Assembly (NCBI GenBank): GCA_905250115.1
Contig: CAJNOI010000043.1
Span: 248,001-312,000 of the forward strand
Direction of reading: 5' to 3'
Origin: Adineta steineri
Taxonomy: Eukaryota > Rotifera > Eurotatoria > Adinetida > Adinetidae
Length of the DNA: 64,000 nt
The position numbers and the translations under genes were made by a program. Below the pieces are notes generated by a model. It was given only the letters and a program-made list of their open reading frames with translations, had not been told where the DNA came from and did not search any database. Below are positions 12,749-24,136 of this stretch, piece after piece (the stretch's first letter is position 1; the number at the start of each line of letters is the position of its first letter).

Positions 12749-15212
12749 TTATTCAGTTTGTGCAGCAAGAGATACAATAATTCGTTCTATTTCAATAATA
12801 TCTGGATGATTCGGTGGTAAATGTTGACGATAAATCTCTAATGCTTTTCCATAATATATCAATGCTTGATTTACATTATCTGTACCTTTATACATATGTC
12901 CGATACCACGATAATCAGATGCAATTTCTAAATGATCAGGTGGAAGAGTAGTTAATTTAATTTTGAGTGCAATATTATAATGTCCTATTGCTAAATAATA
13001 ATGACAAAGTGATAATCGAATATTAGCAACTTTACTATGTGTTGCTCCTAGAAGAAGATCATCAGATGGAAGAGTTTTTTGACGTATAGCTAATGTTTTT
13101 TCATAATAATTAAGTGCTTGAAAATATTTTTTTTGTTTTTCATAAATCGCTCCAATTTTTTCTGATGTTACTGCTATTGTAAAATGATTTTCATCACATG
13201 CTCGTTTATAAATAGCTAATCCTTTATTATAAGATTCAAGTGCATGTTTAAGATCATTTTTTTTCCAATAAATATCACCAATAATTGTATGACTATCTGC
13301 AAGACGAGGATCATTCGGATTTAATGTACGTATTAATAATTCATTTAATTTTTCAAACCATTCAAGACTTAAATTACAATCACCTTTTTCCACTGCAATT
13401 TCTCCAAGTGTATTATAACAATTAGCTAAATCTTGATGATCAGGTGGAATATTATCAAGAAAACGAAGATAAAATTTTTTTGCACTATCAAAATTTCCCA
13501 TATCATATAAAACATGACCAAATGAAAAAAGATCCATTTCTTTATCATTATATTCTTTTTTAAGATGTTCAAATGAATTTTTTAAATCTTGATCATTTTC
13601 ACTTGATAAAACTAAACGAATAGTACAGATTTCATTATCATTATGTTCAATATTAATAATTCGAAAAATTGAACCAACCATCAATAAGACTTCTTGTTGA
13701 CCAAAACAATGACTTAACCAAATAATATTAGCAAATGGTTTAACACCATCAATACGAGGATTAGCATCAATTTCAAATAATACTCGATGCATATTAATTT
13801 CATCTGAACTTTCCATATTATTAAAAAATTCAAATGATGCTTCACGATTCAAAGTTGTTGATAGAAATGTATTTGTCATAATAAAACCACCAGTAGCTTT
13901 TTTTAATATTTCTAATTCATTATTTGATATTAATTGAACACGATAAAGTTGAATTTGTTGTGAATATTGATTTTTAATAAGTTGTTGTTGAATATCATCA
14001 ATAAAGAAACGAAATAGAAATAATACATCAAGATTTTGTATACGTAAAGCTTTATTTAACATTCGAAAAAGAAATATTTGTTTTGTATACCATCGTAAAG
14101 CTCGATTAGAAGAATAATTTTGTTGAAATTCATGTATTTGATCTAATTCAGCTTTATTGTCTTTATATTCTTCTTCACATAAAGTAATAAAATTTTCCAT
14201 ATCGGTTGAATTTTCTTTTATTCGAAGTAAACAATCGATTAATAAATGTGAACGAATAAATTGTTCATTAGATTTATAACTAACATTAACATCAAATATA
14301 TTTATTGATAACGGTTCATCAATTTTATTTTGACTTCGTCGTGTTCGATCAGATTTTATTCGACCAACAAGGGAATCTAATTGTGTACTCACAGATTTAA
14401 TCTAAAACAATACAAAATACAAAAATTCTTTTACAACAGTATAGTGAATCTATCGATAAAATTGTTAAAAAACGAACATTCAACCTTGGTTTGTAACGAC
14501 ACATTTCTTAAGCTTATTTTTCTCGTAAAGTGCTAACCGGTGTTACATTAAGTTTTCCCTTTGACTTTTTCATTTTTGATGTGTCTATTTGAATTTAGTG
14601 AGTTCCGAGATATAGTTGTAGATGTTCCGAAAAACGATTTCAATCCGACTGGATATACCATCTTTAAAAATCGTGAAAAGCGAAGAGAGGGATACCCTTA
14701 CATAGTCTCGGCTATTTTTAATTTGATAAAATTCTGAAATCTTCGAATGGATTATTTTATTTACCTTTTTAAATTCTTTAGTCCATTGCGTATTTCGTTT
14801 ATCATCATTAATATAAATATAAATAGCAAAAACTTGTTGATATTGATGAATTTGTGGTATTAATTCTTGACCAAATTGATTATTAATAATTAAAAATACT
14901 CTATCTTGTTCAGGTACTGTTTGTATATATTGTTCACAATTGTCAATATTTTTAAATGTTCTTATATAATTAATAGATGTACGAAGTCGTTGTTGAGCTT
15001 CAATATATTCTTTTGCATCATTAACTACAGGATCTAACCAAAGAATAGAATATGTTTCAAGATTATTATATTTTACACAACTTGATAATTTATCAGCAGT
15101 TAAGATCGATGAAAATCGAACTATTTGTACTCTGAAATATTACAAAATAGAAATAAATTATTGTTTGAAAAATTAATATATGATTTACTTACAATGGTTT
15201 CTTTTCTTCCAT
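12749..15212 (-). CDS. ADP-ribosyltransferase domain protein with C-terminal TPRs
   Basis: Three exons join to 679 aa: 15193-15212, 14765-15131 and 12749-14401. Residues 1-129 form an uncharacterised N-terminal domain (WLDPVVNDAKEYIEAQQRLR, then QDRVFLIINNQFGQELIPQI) that resembles a signalling-receiver fold. Residues about 170-400 look like an ARTC-type mono-ADP-ribosyltransferase with the R-S-E layout: Arg283 in LYRVQ, Ser310 in FLSTT, and Glu366 in FGQQEVLLMVGSIFRI. Vertebrate arginine-specific enzymes have E-x-E; here it is Q-Q-E, so the position two before the catalytic Glu is Gln364, which argues against arginine as acceptor. About six TPR units follow to the end (LANCYNTLGEIAVEKGDCNL, LADSHTIIGDIYWKKNDLKH and similar). 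No signal peptide, so cytoplasmic. Such fusions are abundant in bdelloid rotifers (family knowledge); the target is unknown. Confidence 0.85.
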
Positions 15213-16646
15213 GATTTTGTAAATTTAAACTATGAAATTAATTACTAGATTTCAAAAGAACAAAAAAAACCACAGGGAAAAAATTGTGAATGTTCGTTAC
15301 ATAGAATATAGAAAACAACAATCAATAAGAGAACGGTAGACCATTGTTTTTAAACGAGTCATACTGTGGTCTTCAGGGGAATCATATATAATAAGTATGA
15401 TTGCATGTTTTGTTATTTATTATATTTATTATCATGAGCCAATATGTCTCTCTACTGTCGCGTTAGAAAAATTAATTTAAAAATTTTTCACTATATATGT
15501 TATTAGTTGAATATATATGCATTTTAATGTTGATGAAAATAATATAAAAATGTGATTAATAATACGTTGAAGTAAAAAAGAATTGAATCAAATCACAAGA
15601 GACTATTTGACTAAGGTATAAATAATATTTCATAAAATAAGTAAATAAAAGACCCTAATAAATTCTGTATTTTTTCGATGAATGGCTACATAGTGTAATT
15701 CATTGATAGAATTCATACATTTATTAGCTATAATCAGTAATCAAAATATTATCTTTAATTGAAATCTTGATGATCTAGTATTTTTTTTAAATATGTTAAT
15801 GAAATTGATCATTTACTAATAATGAGATTATATTAAGTCTTGTAGATTAAAAATACTGATGAATTTGCTTATACGCATAACAAGTAATTTAAAAAACAAG
15901 AGTTTCAGAGTTACTTGATGCCATTGAGTGATACATACGCATACTTCATATGTTGAAGAAGTTTGATAGAAATTTAGATCAACTTCAACTAACGAAGATT
16001 ATAATACTATATACGTTGGAATTGACTATGTACATTTGGTTTTTAATTTTCTATAATTAATTGATTTACAAATTGGAAAATTAAAAAAACATACAAATCT
16101 AGGGTGTTACATACAATATATTGGTTAAAGATACTTAATCGTTGTACAAGAAAAAGAAAGAAAAGTGATGGCAAATAAAGAATAACTCTATATGCATGCA
16201 CAATCAATGAAATTTAGGAATGAGGAGGAGTATCACAAGGTTTACTTTTTTTTTCATTCACTTATTCTTACAGTTGTCGCACATTTTGCGAAGAAAAACA
16301 GAAAGACTAAATCTATTTATTTTTTTCCTGCATTCAAGGATTCGGGTAGTTATTATGCACTTCATCAAGTAAGCCGATATAGTTTGTTTAGTTTCTTTCT
16401 CTTTATTAGATTATTCGATTGGTTTCCTGCATTCTATAAAATGAATCAAGAATGCCAGTTTAGTTTACCTTTCTTTTCCTTGGTTCAAGAAGAAACGTTG
16501 TTCTTGTACCTTTTGAAAATTACCTATATATAAAAATATCTTTGAATAAATGTAAAAATTCTATTCATTCAACCTTTGTTTTACATTAAGCAAATTATAT
16601 TTTTAATCAGACAAGTCATGCAAACTTTGATTCATAGTGTAGTTTT
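15213..16646. other. Intergenic stretch, nothing assigned
   Basis: About 1.4 kb of AT-rich DNA upstream of the ART-TPR gene and downstream of the aquaporin. A 113-codon plus-strand open frame at 16192-16533 has Phe-rich low-complexity content and no family resemblance, so it is not called. No repeat or RNA gene was seen. Confidence 0.5.
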
Positions 16647-17564
16647 CTAACCCTGATTGTTACTTTTATTATGTTCTTCGCCATGTGCTCCCATCAGTTC
16701 CTCCTTTGTCTTTGGTGTAAAACCTTGTAAGAGACTGACTACTAGTACAGCAATCAGTGCACCTATTAAAGGCCCAACAATATAGATCCACAGACTCGCA
16801 TTATTGTCTGTACTTGAATTGATCAAAGCTGGTCCTAGTGTTCTGAAGGGGTTCATCGATGCAGTTGACGTTGATCCACCAACAAGACAGTCAAATGCAA
16901 TAACAGCACCCACGGCCAGCGCAGCTTCACTGCCGATAAGTTGTGCTTTTGTGGCCGTCTGTAGAATGACGAAGAGAAGACAGAATGTGAGAAAGATTTC
17001 CCATCCAAACCCGCCGAGCACAGTAACATTAGTTGGATCAATAGTATTCGTCGCCAACAAGGCATATTCATCTCCAAAAAGTCCCTTCAATAGAAGTCCT
17101 GCAATAAGTGAGCCACAGAATTGTGCCAAGAAGTAAAACGGTACCCACAAAAATGGAAAAACGAGACGACAGGTGAATGCCAATGTGACGACTGGATTAA
17201 AGTGTGCTCCGCTAATACCAGCAAGTGAATAGATGAGAAATACATTGACGAGACCGTTGCTAAAGGCGCCAGCAGCCTCTGGAATCAGGCCGCGTTTTCC
17301 TTCGAGGCGATTACTACCATGGCCGACAACTAGAAGGAGCGTACCCATAAATTCAGCAAAAAGACGATGAAAGAATTCGTAACCAGCAGCATTATAATCA
17401 ATTTCCTTGTTGGGTTGTTCAAGTTGTTTCGCGTGTTTGATCAACGGTGGTACAATTAGATAGCGCCAGAGACATTTGAAAGTGTGTGACATGATTGGAA
17501 GTGGTTTCGTAGTCACCTTCTTGGGCTGAAACGTTTGTTTTTCTCTTAATGAAGAAGTTAACAT
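16647..17564 (-). CDS. Intronless aquaporin (MIP family) with NPV and NPF boxes
   Basis: One uninterrupted 305-aa frame. The family fold is clear: six membrane segments (about residues 66-84, 104-117, 139-160, 187-203, 212-229, 259-279) and two re-entrant half-helices. The first box is SGAHFNPVVTLAF (NPV 123-125) and the second is ASMNPFRTLGPAL (NPF 238-240); Arg241 of the selectivity filter is kept. Both NPA alanines are thus replaced. It should conduct water or small solutes across a membrane, but the substrate cannot be told. A second in-frame Met at residue 25 is a possible start. Base composition is odd: two hand-counted 60-base lines give about 52-55% GC, against about 27% in the ABC transporter gene. 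No introns, in contrast to most neighbours. Horizontal transfer or retroposition both fit. Confidence 0.93.
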   Translation of the reverse strand: MLTSSLREKQTFQPKKVTTKPLPIMSHTFKCLWRYLIVPPLIKHAKQLEQPNKEIDYNAAGYEFFHRLFAEFMGTLLLVVGHGSNRLEGKRGLIPEAAGAFSNGLVNVFLIYSLAGISGAHFNPVVTLAFTCRLVFPFLWVPFYFLAQFCGSLIAGLLLKGLFGDEYALLATNTIDPTNVTVLGGFGWEIFLTFCLLFVILQTATKAQLIGSEAALAVGAVIAFDCLVGGSTSTASMNPFRTLGPALINSSTDNNASLWIYIVGPLIGALIAVLVVSLLQGFTPKTKEELMGAHGEEHNKSNNQG

Positions 17565-19325
17565 GAGTTGACCATTTTCAATTCTAAAATAACGGCAATC
17601 ATAATTTGAATTAAAACAGATATATCACTGTAATAATAAACCTAAACTTAGGCTTAGACTGACATTTAGCTCGATATGATTGAAATTCAAATTCGATTTC
17701 AAACAGACACTCTTCTGTATTAATCGTTCAAATCGAGGCGATTTTGAAGACATGAGAAAAAGAAATTCAATTACTCTGAAAATACCGCTAATTATTTGAT
17801 TATTTTTCGAAATAACTGAATGATTTTGGCATCACTCGATGCACCAAAAATTTCTCTACTTAGAAATGTAAAAAAATGATTACTAAAAAAGGAAACTGTT
17901 TGACATCTCAAAAAAATCTATTCTTATTGGAAATACCGTCTGTAAGCAATTATTTTGTATTAACAATTTGTGGATGTCTGGAGAAAAATATACTTAATAA
18001 ACACAAGTTTATCAGCATTATTATTCACCTAGTTGTTCCCGACTTCTTTTATTGATTTAAAAAGACCTGAACGATAGCAGTAAATTTCAGTTGCTTAGGA
18101 TCTGATCGAATGTTTTATCCAAAAGTTAGCCAAAAAATTGAATAAATAATCAAGTGTACATCGAAAAAATCTTGTTTTGGAAATTGTCTGTAATAATAAG
18201 TTAAAGTTCAGCAAGAAACAAGTAGATAACGAAAAGGCGTATTTGTCTACCGAGGAGAGTATACAGTAGTAGATTTTTCATTATAGTTTTATGCATGGCT
18301 GCATTTTGTTTTCGTTCGCAGTTGCCCATCCCATTTTTTTCCTCTTAAACAACGACAGCTGAGAGCTATATTCTTTTACTTTCTCTACTTGATTTTAGTT
18401 TATCGAGTGTATTATACTTAGCACGTGTCGTTAAATAAATAAATCGAGACATAGAGTATTATAGTGTGTGTAAAAAATACTGGACGATATACAAGGATAT
18501 AGGTAATGCTAACAACAGATTCGTTTACAGTCTTATGTTAACTCGGTATAAATGAAAGAAATCGAAAAAAGCTCTGAATTATTATGAATGATTAGATTTA
18601 TCAATAAAAACAGCTGACAGAAACAAAAAAAATTATATTGTTTTTTCGGTAATAAACGTATGTTATTCTCGTCATTTACTTAATAACGTGGTCGTCTATA
18701 CGAAAATATCATTCTTAATACTTTCTTGCAGAGTGTTTGGCGATCATTTACATATTCTTAATTTAATCTGCTATCAGTACAATGATTTAAATCAGCATTG
18801 TCAATAACATGGATTACAGATAAAATGAAGTTGGTCAACCATCTTGAGGGTGAGGTTGTGGGTGAATGTGGAATGGATAAACTATCCATATCCACACTCT
18901 CAAGACATAAGTAAGATTGATTTGACTTATAATTCTACGTTCATTATAATTTTAATCAGAAACTGAATTTGTGAATACCGATTTCATTCTTAATCAAAAT
19001 TGTTTATAAATTTACAATAAAAACAGAATCATAAAATAAAATAAATCTTGCTATTATATTATTTTCTAAAAAAATGATTTATTTAACAATTTAATAAAAA
19101 GTTTTCTTCAAATATTTCGACACCAGATACTAAAAATTGAATTTTCAAAGATATGCATAATTAACATATTTGATTAATAAAAGAAAATTTTGTATATAAT
19201 CCGATTTATTATATAAAGACCAATTATCGTTTTGATTATTATAGTTTACTAACATTTATCGTTTATTACACATTTTGAAAAAGATCTGACATAATTTAAA
19301 GAAGAAAAAAAATACTGATTATGTT
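17565..19325. other. Intergenic stretch with one palindromic element
   Basis: About 1.76 kb, AT-rich, between the aquaporin start and the LicD-type gene stop. The only structure seen is the short inverted-repeat element at 18841-18905, listed separately. No coding frame was recognised. Confidence 0.5.
18841..18905. repeat. Palindromic short element, copy A
   Basis: About 65 bp with imperfect terminal inverted repeats: ATCTTGAGGGTGAGG at the left and a right end whose complement reads GTCTTGAGAGTGTGG. The interior contains TTGTGGGTG and a small GGATA/TATCC stem. Two relatives lie at 27482-27552 and 33881-33946. It looks like a miniature inverted-repeat element. Confidence 0.6.
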
Positions 19326-20514
19326 TTATTTGTCGTTAATCATTCGAATAATTTGTTTTACTGTACCATTAATAACTAATCGTTCTTCTTGATTAATTAA
19401 TGATCGTTCAACAAATGGATAGAATTCTTTTAATTCATAACAATTCATTATAGATTTTGATTCATAACCATAATCCATATCTTTTGTTCTTTCATATTTA
19501 TGTGACCAAGGTCCATTATAACATTCATCATCATATGTTGTCCAACTAACACTAAGAAAATAATCATGTGGTGATCGAGGTGATGGTAACCATAATGAAC
19601 CAAATGGTCGAAGTTGTAAAGGAAAAATACTTTGTTTTGATATAGTTGCTACATGTTGCATATTTTCTTGCCATATATGTGTTTCATTTTCATGATAAAA
19701 AATTAAATCAACAAATGGATAACGCCATGGATGCTCACTAAAATGTGGAGATGTTGAAAAATAAAATTTATAATATTCAAATGCTTTCGGTGCATCCCAA
19801 CGACGATGAAATTCAATATAATAAGGTGATGATGGAGATTCAGATTCAATAGCTATAATAAGAAGATGTTTAAGTCGAACGGACATCATTAAATCAATAT
19901 CATCATCCCATGGTATAAGATCATGATGTCGCCATGAACCTATTTTAATTAATAAGAATAAGAATTAAATTAATATATGGAATTATTTTTGAATTACCTA
20001 ATAATGTTCCATCAATAATCATATATTCAAGTGAATATTTTTTTGTTAATTGATCAAAACGTTTTAATAATTGCATCATTAGATTATGTTCACATTTAGA
20101 AACTAATCGTGGCATTGTTGGAGCAGATTGCCAAATATCATAATCATAAGGTATTGTATTACGTTCAAATAATGTTATATTTGGTTGATTAAGTTCCATT
20201 GTAATATTTGATCTTGTTTTATTTGTCTTTTTTCTATATAATCGTTGACGATTAGTTCGTTCATAACAATTAAATCGATTGTGATAAACATCTTTGGAAT
20301 CTAATAATAAAATTGGGAGAGAAATTGTTGTAGTTGAAAGATTTAATTCGGTTTTATATTCATTCGTAGTCAATTTATTAATTGATGTTGTTGTTGTTAA
20401 AAAATTGATAAATGTTAATACGATGGAAAGTAATAGAAAACTAACACAAAATGAACGTATATGACTAGTTGAAAATAATGATGATAATGAAAAAAAGTAA
20501 AAGCAAGGCGTCAT
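19326..20514 (-). CDS. LicD / fukutin-related-type transferase, type II membrane protein
   Basis: Two exons (19998-20514 and 19326-19939) join to 376 aa. A short cytoplasmic N-terminus and one hydrophobic segment (about residues 20-40) make a signal anchor, so it probably sits in the Golgi or ER lumen. A Thr/Asn-rich stem follows. The LicD domain is plain: MIIDGTLLGSWRHHDLIPWD then DDIDL, with the metal-binding acidic cluster DDDID at 184-188. Downstream are RRWDAPKAFEYYKFYFS, YPFVDLIFYH and PFGSLWLPSP, as in FKRP/fukutin and LicD families that move phosphocholine or ribitol-phosphate onto glycans. Family members with these motifs include orphan animal proteins, so the exact substrate is inferred only loosely. 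The shared intron splits the Gly codon just after DGTLL. No frame damage. Confidence 0.88.
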
Positions 20515-22064
20515 ATTTAATATTTATATTATTCTTTCGTTTAACTTAGCTACGCTAGTACAAATAATTGGACATAAGCCAAATGGACAAGACAAAGCAA
20601 ATGAATGTGTATGTGAGCGAGAAAGAAGAGAGGGAGAAAAAAGAGAAGGAAAGCTTGACCGGCATATAAACTATATGAATCTCTTTTCTCTTTCTCCTAT
20701 TCATATGAGTCAGAGACAGACAGATAGACGAAATTATAAAATGATTGTTGATAGATATTAATACAACTAAATAAACTAGATGAGATAAAGCACTAAATCT
20801 CTTTTGTTTGTCGTTGTCGCTGAACAACGTGTTTAACGATCGTCCTATAGATTTATTAGAACAATAGAATTGTTCATCATACTATAGTATACTCTAAACT
20901 TAACTTACACTCATTGTATATTGTTTAAATAAAGTCAGAAAATTTTATACACAATTAAATTAATTATATCTTATATTTAATTGATCAATATCAGTTATCT
21001 ATTGAATTTATAATTGTATAGTTTATATTCGTTCATTTTAATGAATATGTGTGTTGATCAGAATAATTCATATTTTCATTTTTTGATGATAAAAGTAGTA
21101 TAACTGATTCCAAGTTTTCAAAAAGTCATCGTTCAAACATATTTAGATTCCATCAAGACTAAATGTTATAATCATGTCTATATCGAAAAAAATATAATTT
21201 TTGCCTGCAGCTTTATTTCTTCATTATAGTGTAATGGACAACAATTTGGTATACGTACAAGTGATCGAACTAATGTACTTATTGTCTTTTCAAGCATTTT
21301 CAATAAAATATGACGCCTAGTTGACATTATTAGTATATTTAACAATAAATTATTTCAGAATCTTTGATGCAGAGATCATATAGGCAAAAACATTTGTTAA
21401 CGATGTGACTTAAAAAATGATACCGATTTTCACTTTTTGCAGTTTAGTTTAAAAAAACTCGTGATTAAGGACAGTATTTTTGGCAACTAAATAGTACAGT
21501 CTAAAGACAATTCAAAGTATTTTCGGATCTTATAAGGATTCTTTCAGAAGGAAAACTGCTCTTGTAACTGTATGAGAAAAATTCGAAAAGATATGAATCC
21601 TTCCTCAAGACCTAGATGTAATGATAAGATAGACAGTTTTGCTTTAGACCTTGACGGAATCTCTCGAGGACGCATTTTTATGAGAAAATTTTTTGTAATC
21701 GGATCTTGCTGAATATTTGATCATAGATGTAACTCGGACTCTAGAGTCTATTGTCAAACCTTTACATGTTTTTCCTCATATGATCCGACCGATATTCATT
21801 AATTAATTTATTTTAACTAAGAAGTAGATGAAAATGTCAACATTTTTATATATGTCTATGTCAGAGGAATTTATTCAGTAGGAACATCCTTTCTAAAAAA
21901 TTAACATCAAAGGAAGGCGATAAATGTCCTATTTTGCTCACATGACTATTACTACAAAATAACTAATTGTAAATGATCATCTGTGTATCATTTTTATTTA
22001 AAAAACAAACAAATGCTACAAGCATACGGATATGCAAAGAAAATAACAAAAATAAGTTCATATA
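20515..22064. other. Intergenic stretch, nothing assigned
   Basis: About 1.55 kb upstream of the LicD-type gene and downstream of MRPL28. It is AT-rich; a purine-rich patch lies near 20600-20720. No family resemblance, RNA gene or clear repeat. Confidence 0.45.
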
Positions 22065-23320
22065 TTAGGATCCCCATAGTTTATTAATAACTTTGTCTTT
22101 TAAGGTTGTTGGTTTTCTAGAAATAAAAGAAGAAAAAAATGAATGATAATAAACAGTAGAAGAAAAAAACTATATATATATAACATACGGTTTTGATGAA
22201 ATTGGTGTTATATCAATTGGTTCATTATTTCGTTGTCGTCGAGAAAGTTCTGTAATTAATGACTCACGAAATAATTCTTTCCATGGACGAACTGATTGTT
22301 CATATTTTTCATCATCTTCTCTTTCTAATTTTTCTAATGCTTCATCAGGTAATAAACCAATCCAATCAATTTCTTCTTTCTAAATATTAAAATAAAAAAT
22401 AACAAAAAAACAAGCTATTGTCAAATAATACTTACAGGTACTTGATATTGTTTATATCTGTCATAGATAATTGATTTTTTCTGTGAATCATTTGACCAAA
22501 GCTCTTCACCATTATTAATTAATTTATGTAACATTTGTCGACGAAGATCAAAACCAAATTTTGAATTAAGATCTTGAAGAGGAGTCTAGATAAAAACAAA
22601 TATTCTTAATGAATACGATTTTATTTTTATTATAATAAATTTATACTTTAAGAATATAATGATCCAATGTTGTAGCTTCTTCAATTTTTGTAACTGTACG
22701 TCGTGTAACACAAATAGCATAATGTTGATCAAGAATTTCACTATAGAAAACTAATTTCATTAATTTAGGCACTGAAATCAAACATCGACTAAAATAATAA
22801 TCAAATATAAAATGAAATAAATCCAAAAAAATATTTCATCTTACTGATAATCATTAACAACTACACGATCTTCATAACCAATTAATACACCTTCACCACC
22901 CCATAAACCTTTATCAGCTTGTACTGTTGGTACAACAGTGACAGGTACATGTTTTGTACGAGTCCTGAACGTAAACAGAAATATATATTTCTTATTTTAT
23001 AATAATATTAAATACATACCAAACACCAGTCTCATGATTAACAATAAATTTTCGTCTATCTCGTACCTCGTGTACATCTTCTTTATCTCCATATAGATGT
23101 TCAATAGCACGTTGTTTATAATGTTGAGGTAAACGTGCATATTGTCCATTACCAGTCCATTTATATTTATCAAGTTGATAAACAAGTTTTTGGACAGGTT
23201 CAGGATTTGTTGCAACCCAACCCTATAATATTATTAAATGTATTATCAGCAATAAATGAAGAAGAAAAAAAAACAACAAACCCCAATTTCATGTCCCATA
23301 TATTTCCATCGATTAGCCAT
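22065..23320 (-). CDS. MRPL28: Mitochondrial ribosomal protein bL28m
   Basis: Seven exons join to 298 aa: 23282-23320, 23020-23222, 22845-22964, 22647-22788, 22436-22585, 22189-22379 and 22065-22116. It is a structural protein of the large mitoribosomal subunit. Key blocks: PEPVQKLVYQLDKYKWTGNG and RLPQHYKQRAIEHLYGD near the start, the bL28 core VQADKGLWGGEG, then LVFYSEILDQHYAICVTRRT, DHYILKTPLQDLNSKFGFDL, SIIYDRYKQYQVP and IDWIGLLPDEALEK, all matching the order in human MRPL28. The length is near the family's (about 256 in human) with extra residues at the C-terminus. The start ATG gives MANRWKYMGHEIGGW; a mitochondrial presequence is not obvious. It is divergent from the SAXO gene, 816 bp away. 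Confidence 0.93.
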
Positions 23321-24136
23321 ATTTGATTTAATTTACTGTTCTAATAAATAAATCAATCGATGAAGATCTAATCGTGGAACAACAGTCAGTAATATGAAAA
23401 TAAAAAGAAATTATCCAATGAAAATCTTTTAACTAGATGCCGTGTAAAATTGAATAAATAATTACATAAAACTGAAATATATCACTGATTTGATTAGAAT
23501 CAATAAAATTACACGTATTATTTCTCATCATTGTTCTATATCAACTCACTTTAACTTACAAAATATATGAGATCAATTCTAGTATACTCTTCGATATTCA
23601 TTACAGATGGCGTACATGAGCAATTGGTATCACTGATTTAAAATAGAACTATTATATCTTTAGAATAAATATTTTGAGTAAGTTCTAATAACTCAATGGA
23701 TTATTCTAAGATTAATTTTTATTAAAATCGTATTTTATTCATTTTTTTTTTCGTATATAAAGTAAACATTTTAATGTCCATTGCTATGCAACAAAAAGTT
23801 CTGTGACTGTTTCAGTTACCAGTTGTAGCATACAACATAAGAGAAATTAAAATCCTCTTATCATTTACCTTCCTGTCGTCGTCGTTGTCGTCGTAACAAA
23901 AAATATTGTATACACATACAAACACCCAGTCAAACCTAAATATGCAAACACATACAACCAGCATATATTTTCTTGATGTTCAGTTTATCTCATCAATTCC
24001 TTTCTTTTTCAGATGTGTATTGATTGATTAGTGAAGGGAAAGAGCGAATATCACTGCTTGTATTATTACAATTATTATCAATTTTCTATTTGAAATCTTA
24101 TTTTTTTTTTCTTATTATCCTTCATAATCAAGAATA
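23321..24136. promoter_or_regulatory. Divergent interval, MRPL28 / SAXO
   Basis: 816 bp between two divergent start codons. AT-rich, with a short GTC/GTTGTC microsatellite at about 23876-23895. It must contain both promoters; no specific site could be assigned. Confidence 0.4.

Noticed and set aside
16192-16533. 113-codon open frame on the plus strand
   Set aside because: Phe-rich low-complexity translation, no family motif, and it lies in the intergenic stretch downstream of the aquaporin. AT-rich DNA gives such frames by chance.
16804-17136. 110-codon open frame antisense to the aquaporin
   Set aside because: It lies wholly inside the well-supported aquaporin gene on the opposite strand. 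GC-rich DNA has fewer stops, so long shadow frames are expected.
20555-20827. 90-codon minus-strand frame with hydrophobic segments
   Set aside because: Hydrophobic because of T-rich sequence on that strand; no motif and no splice partner.
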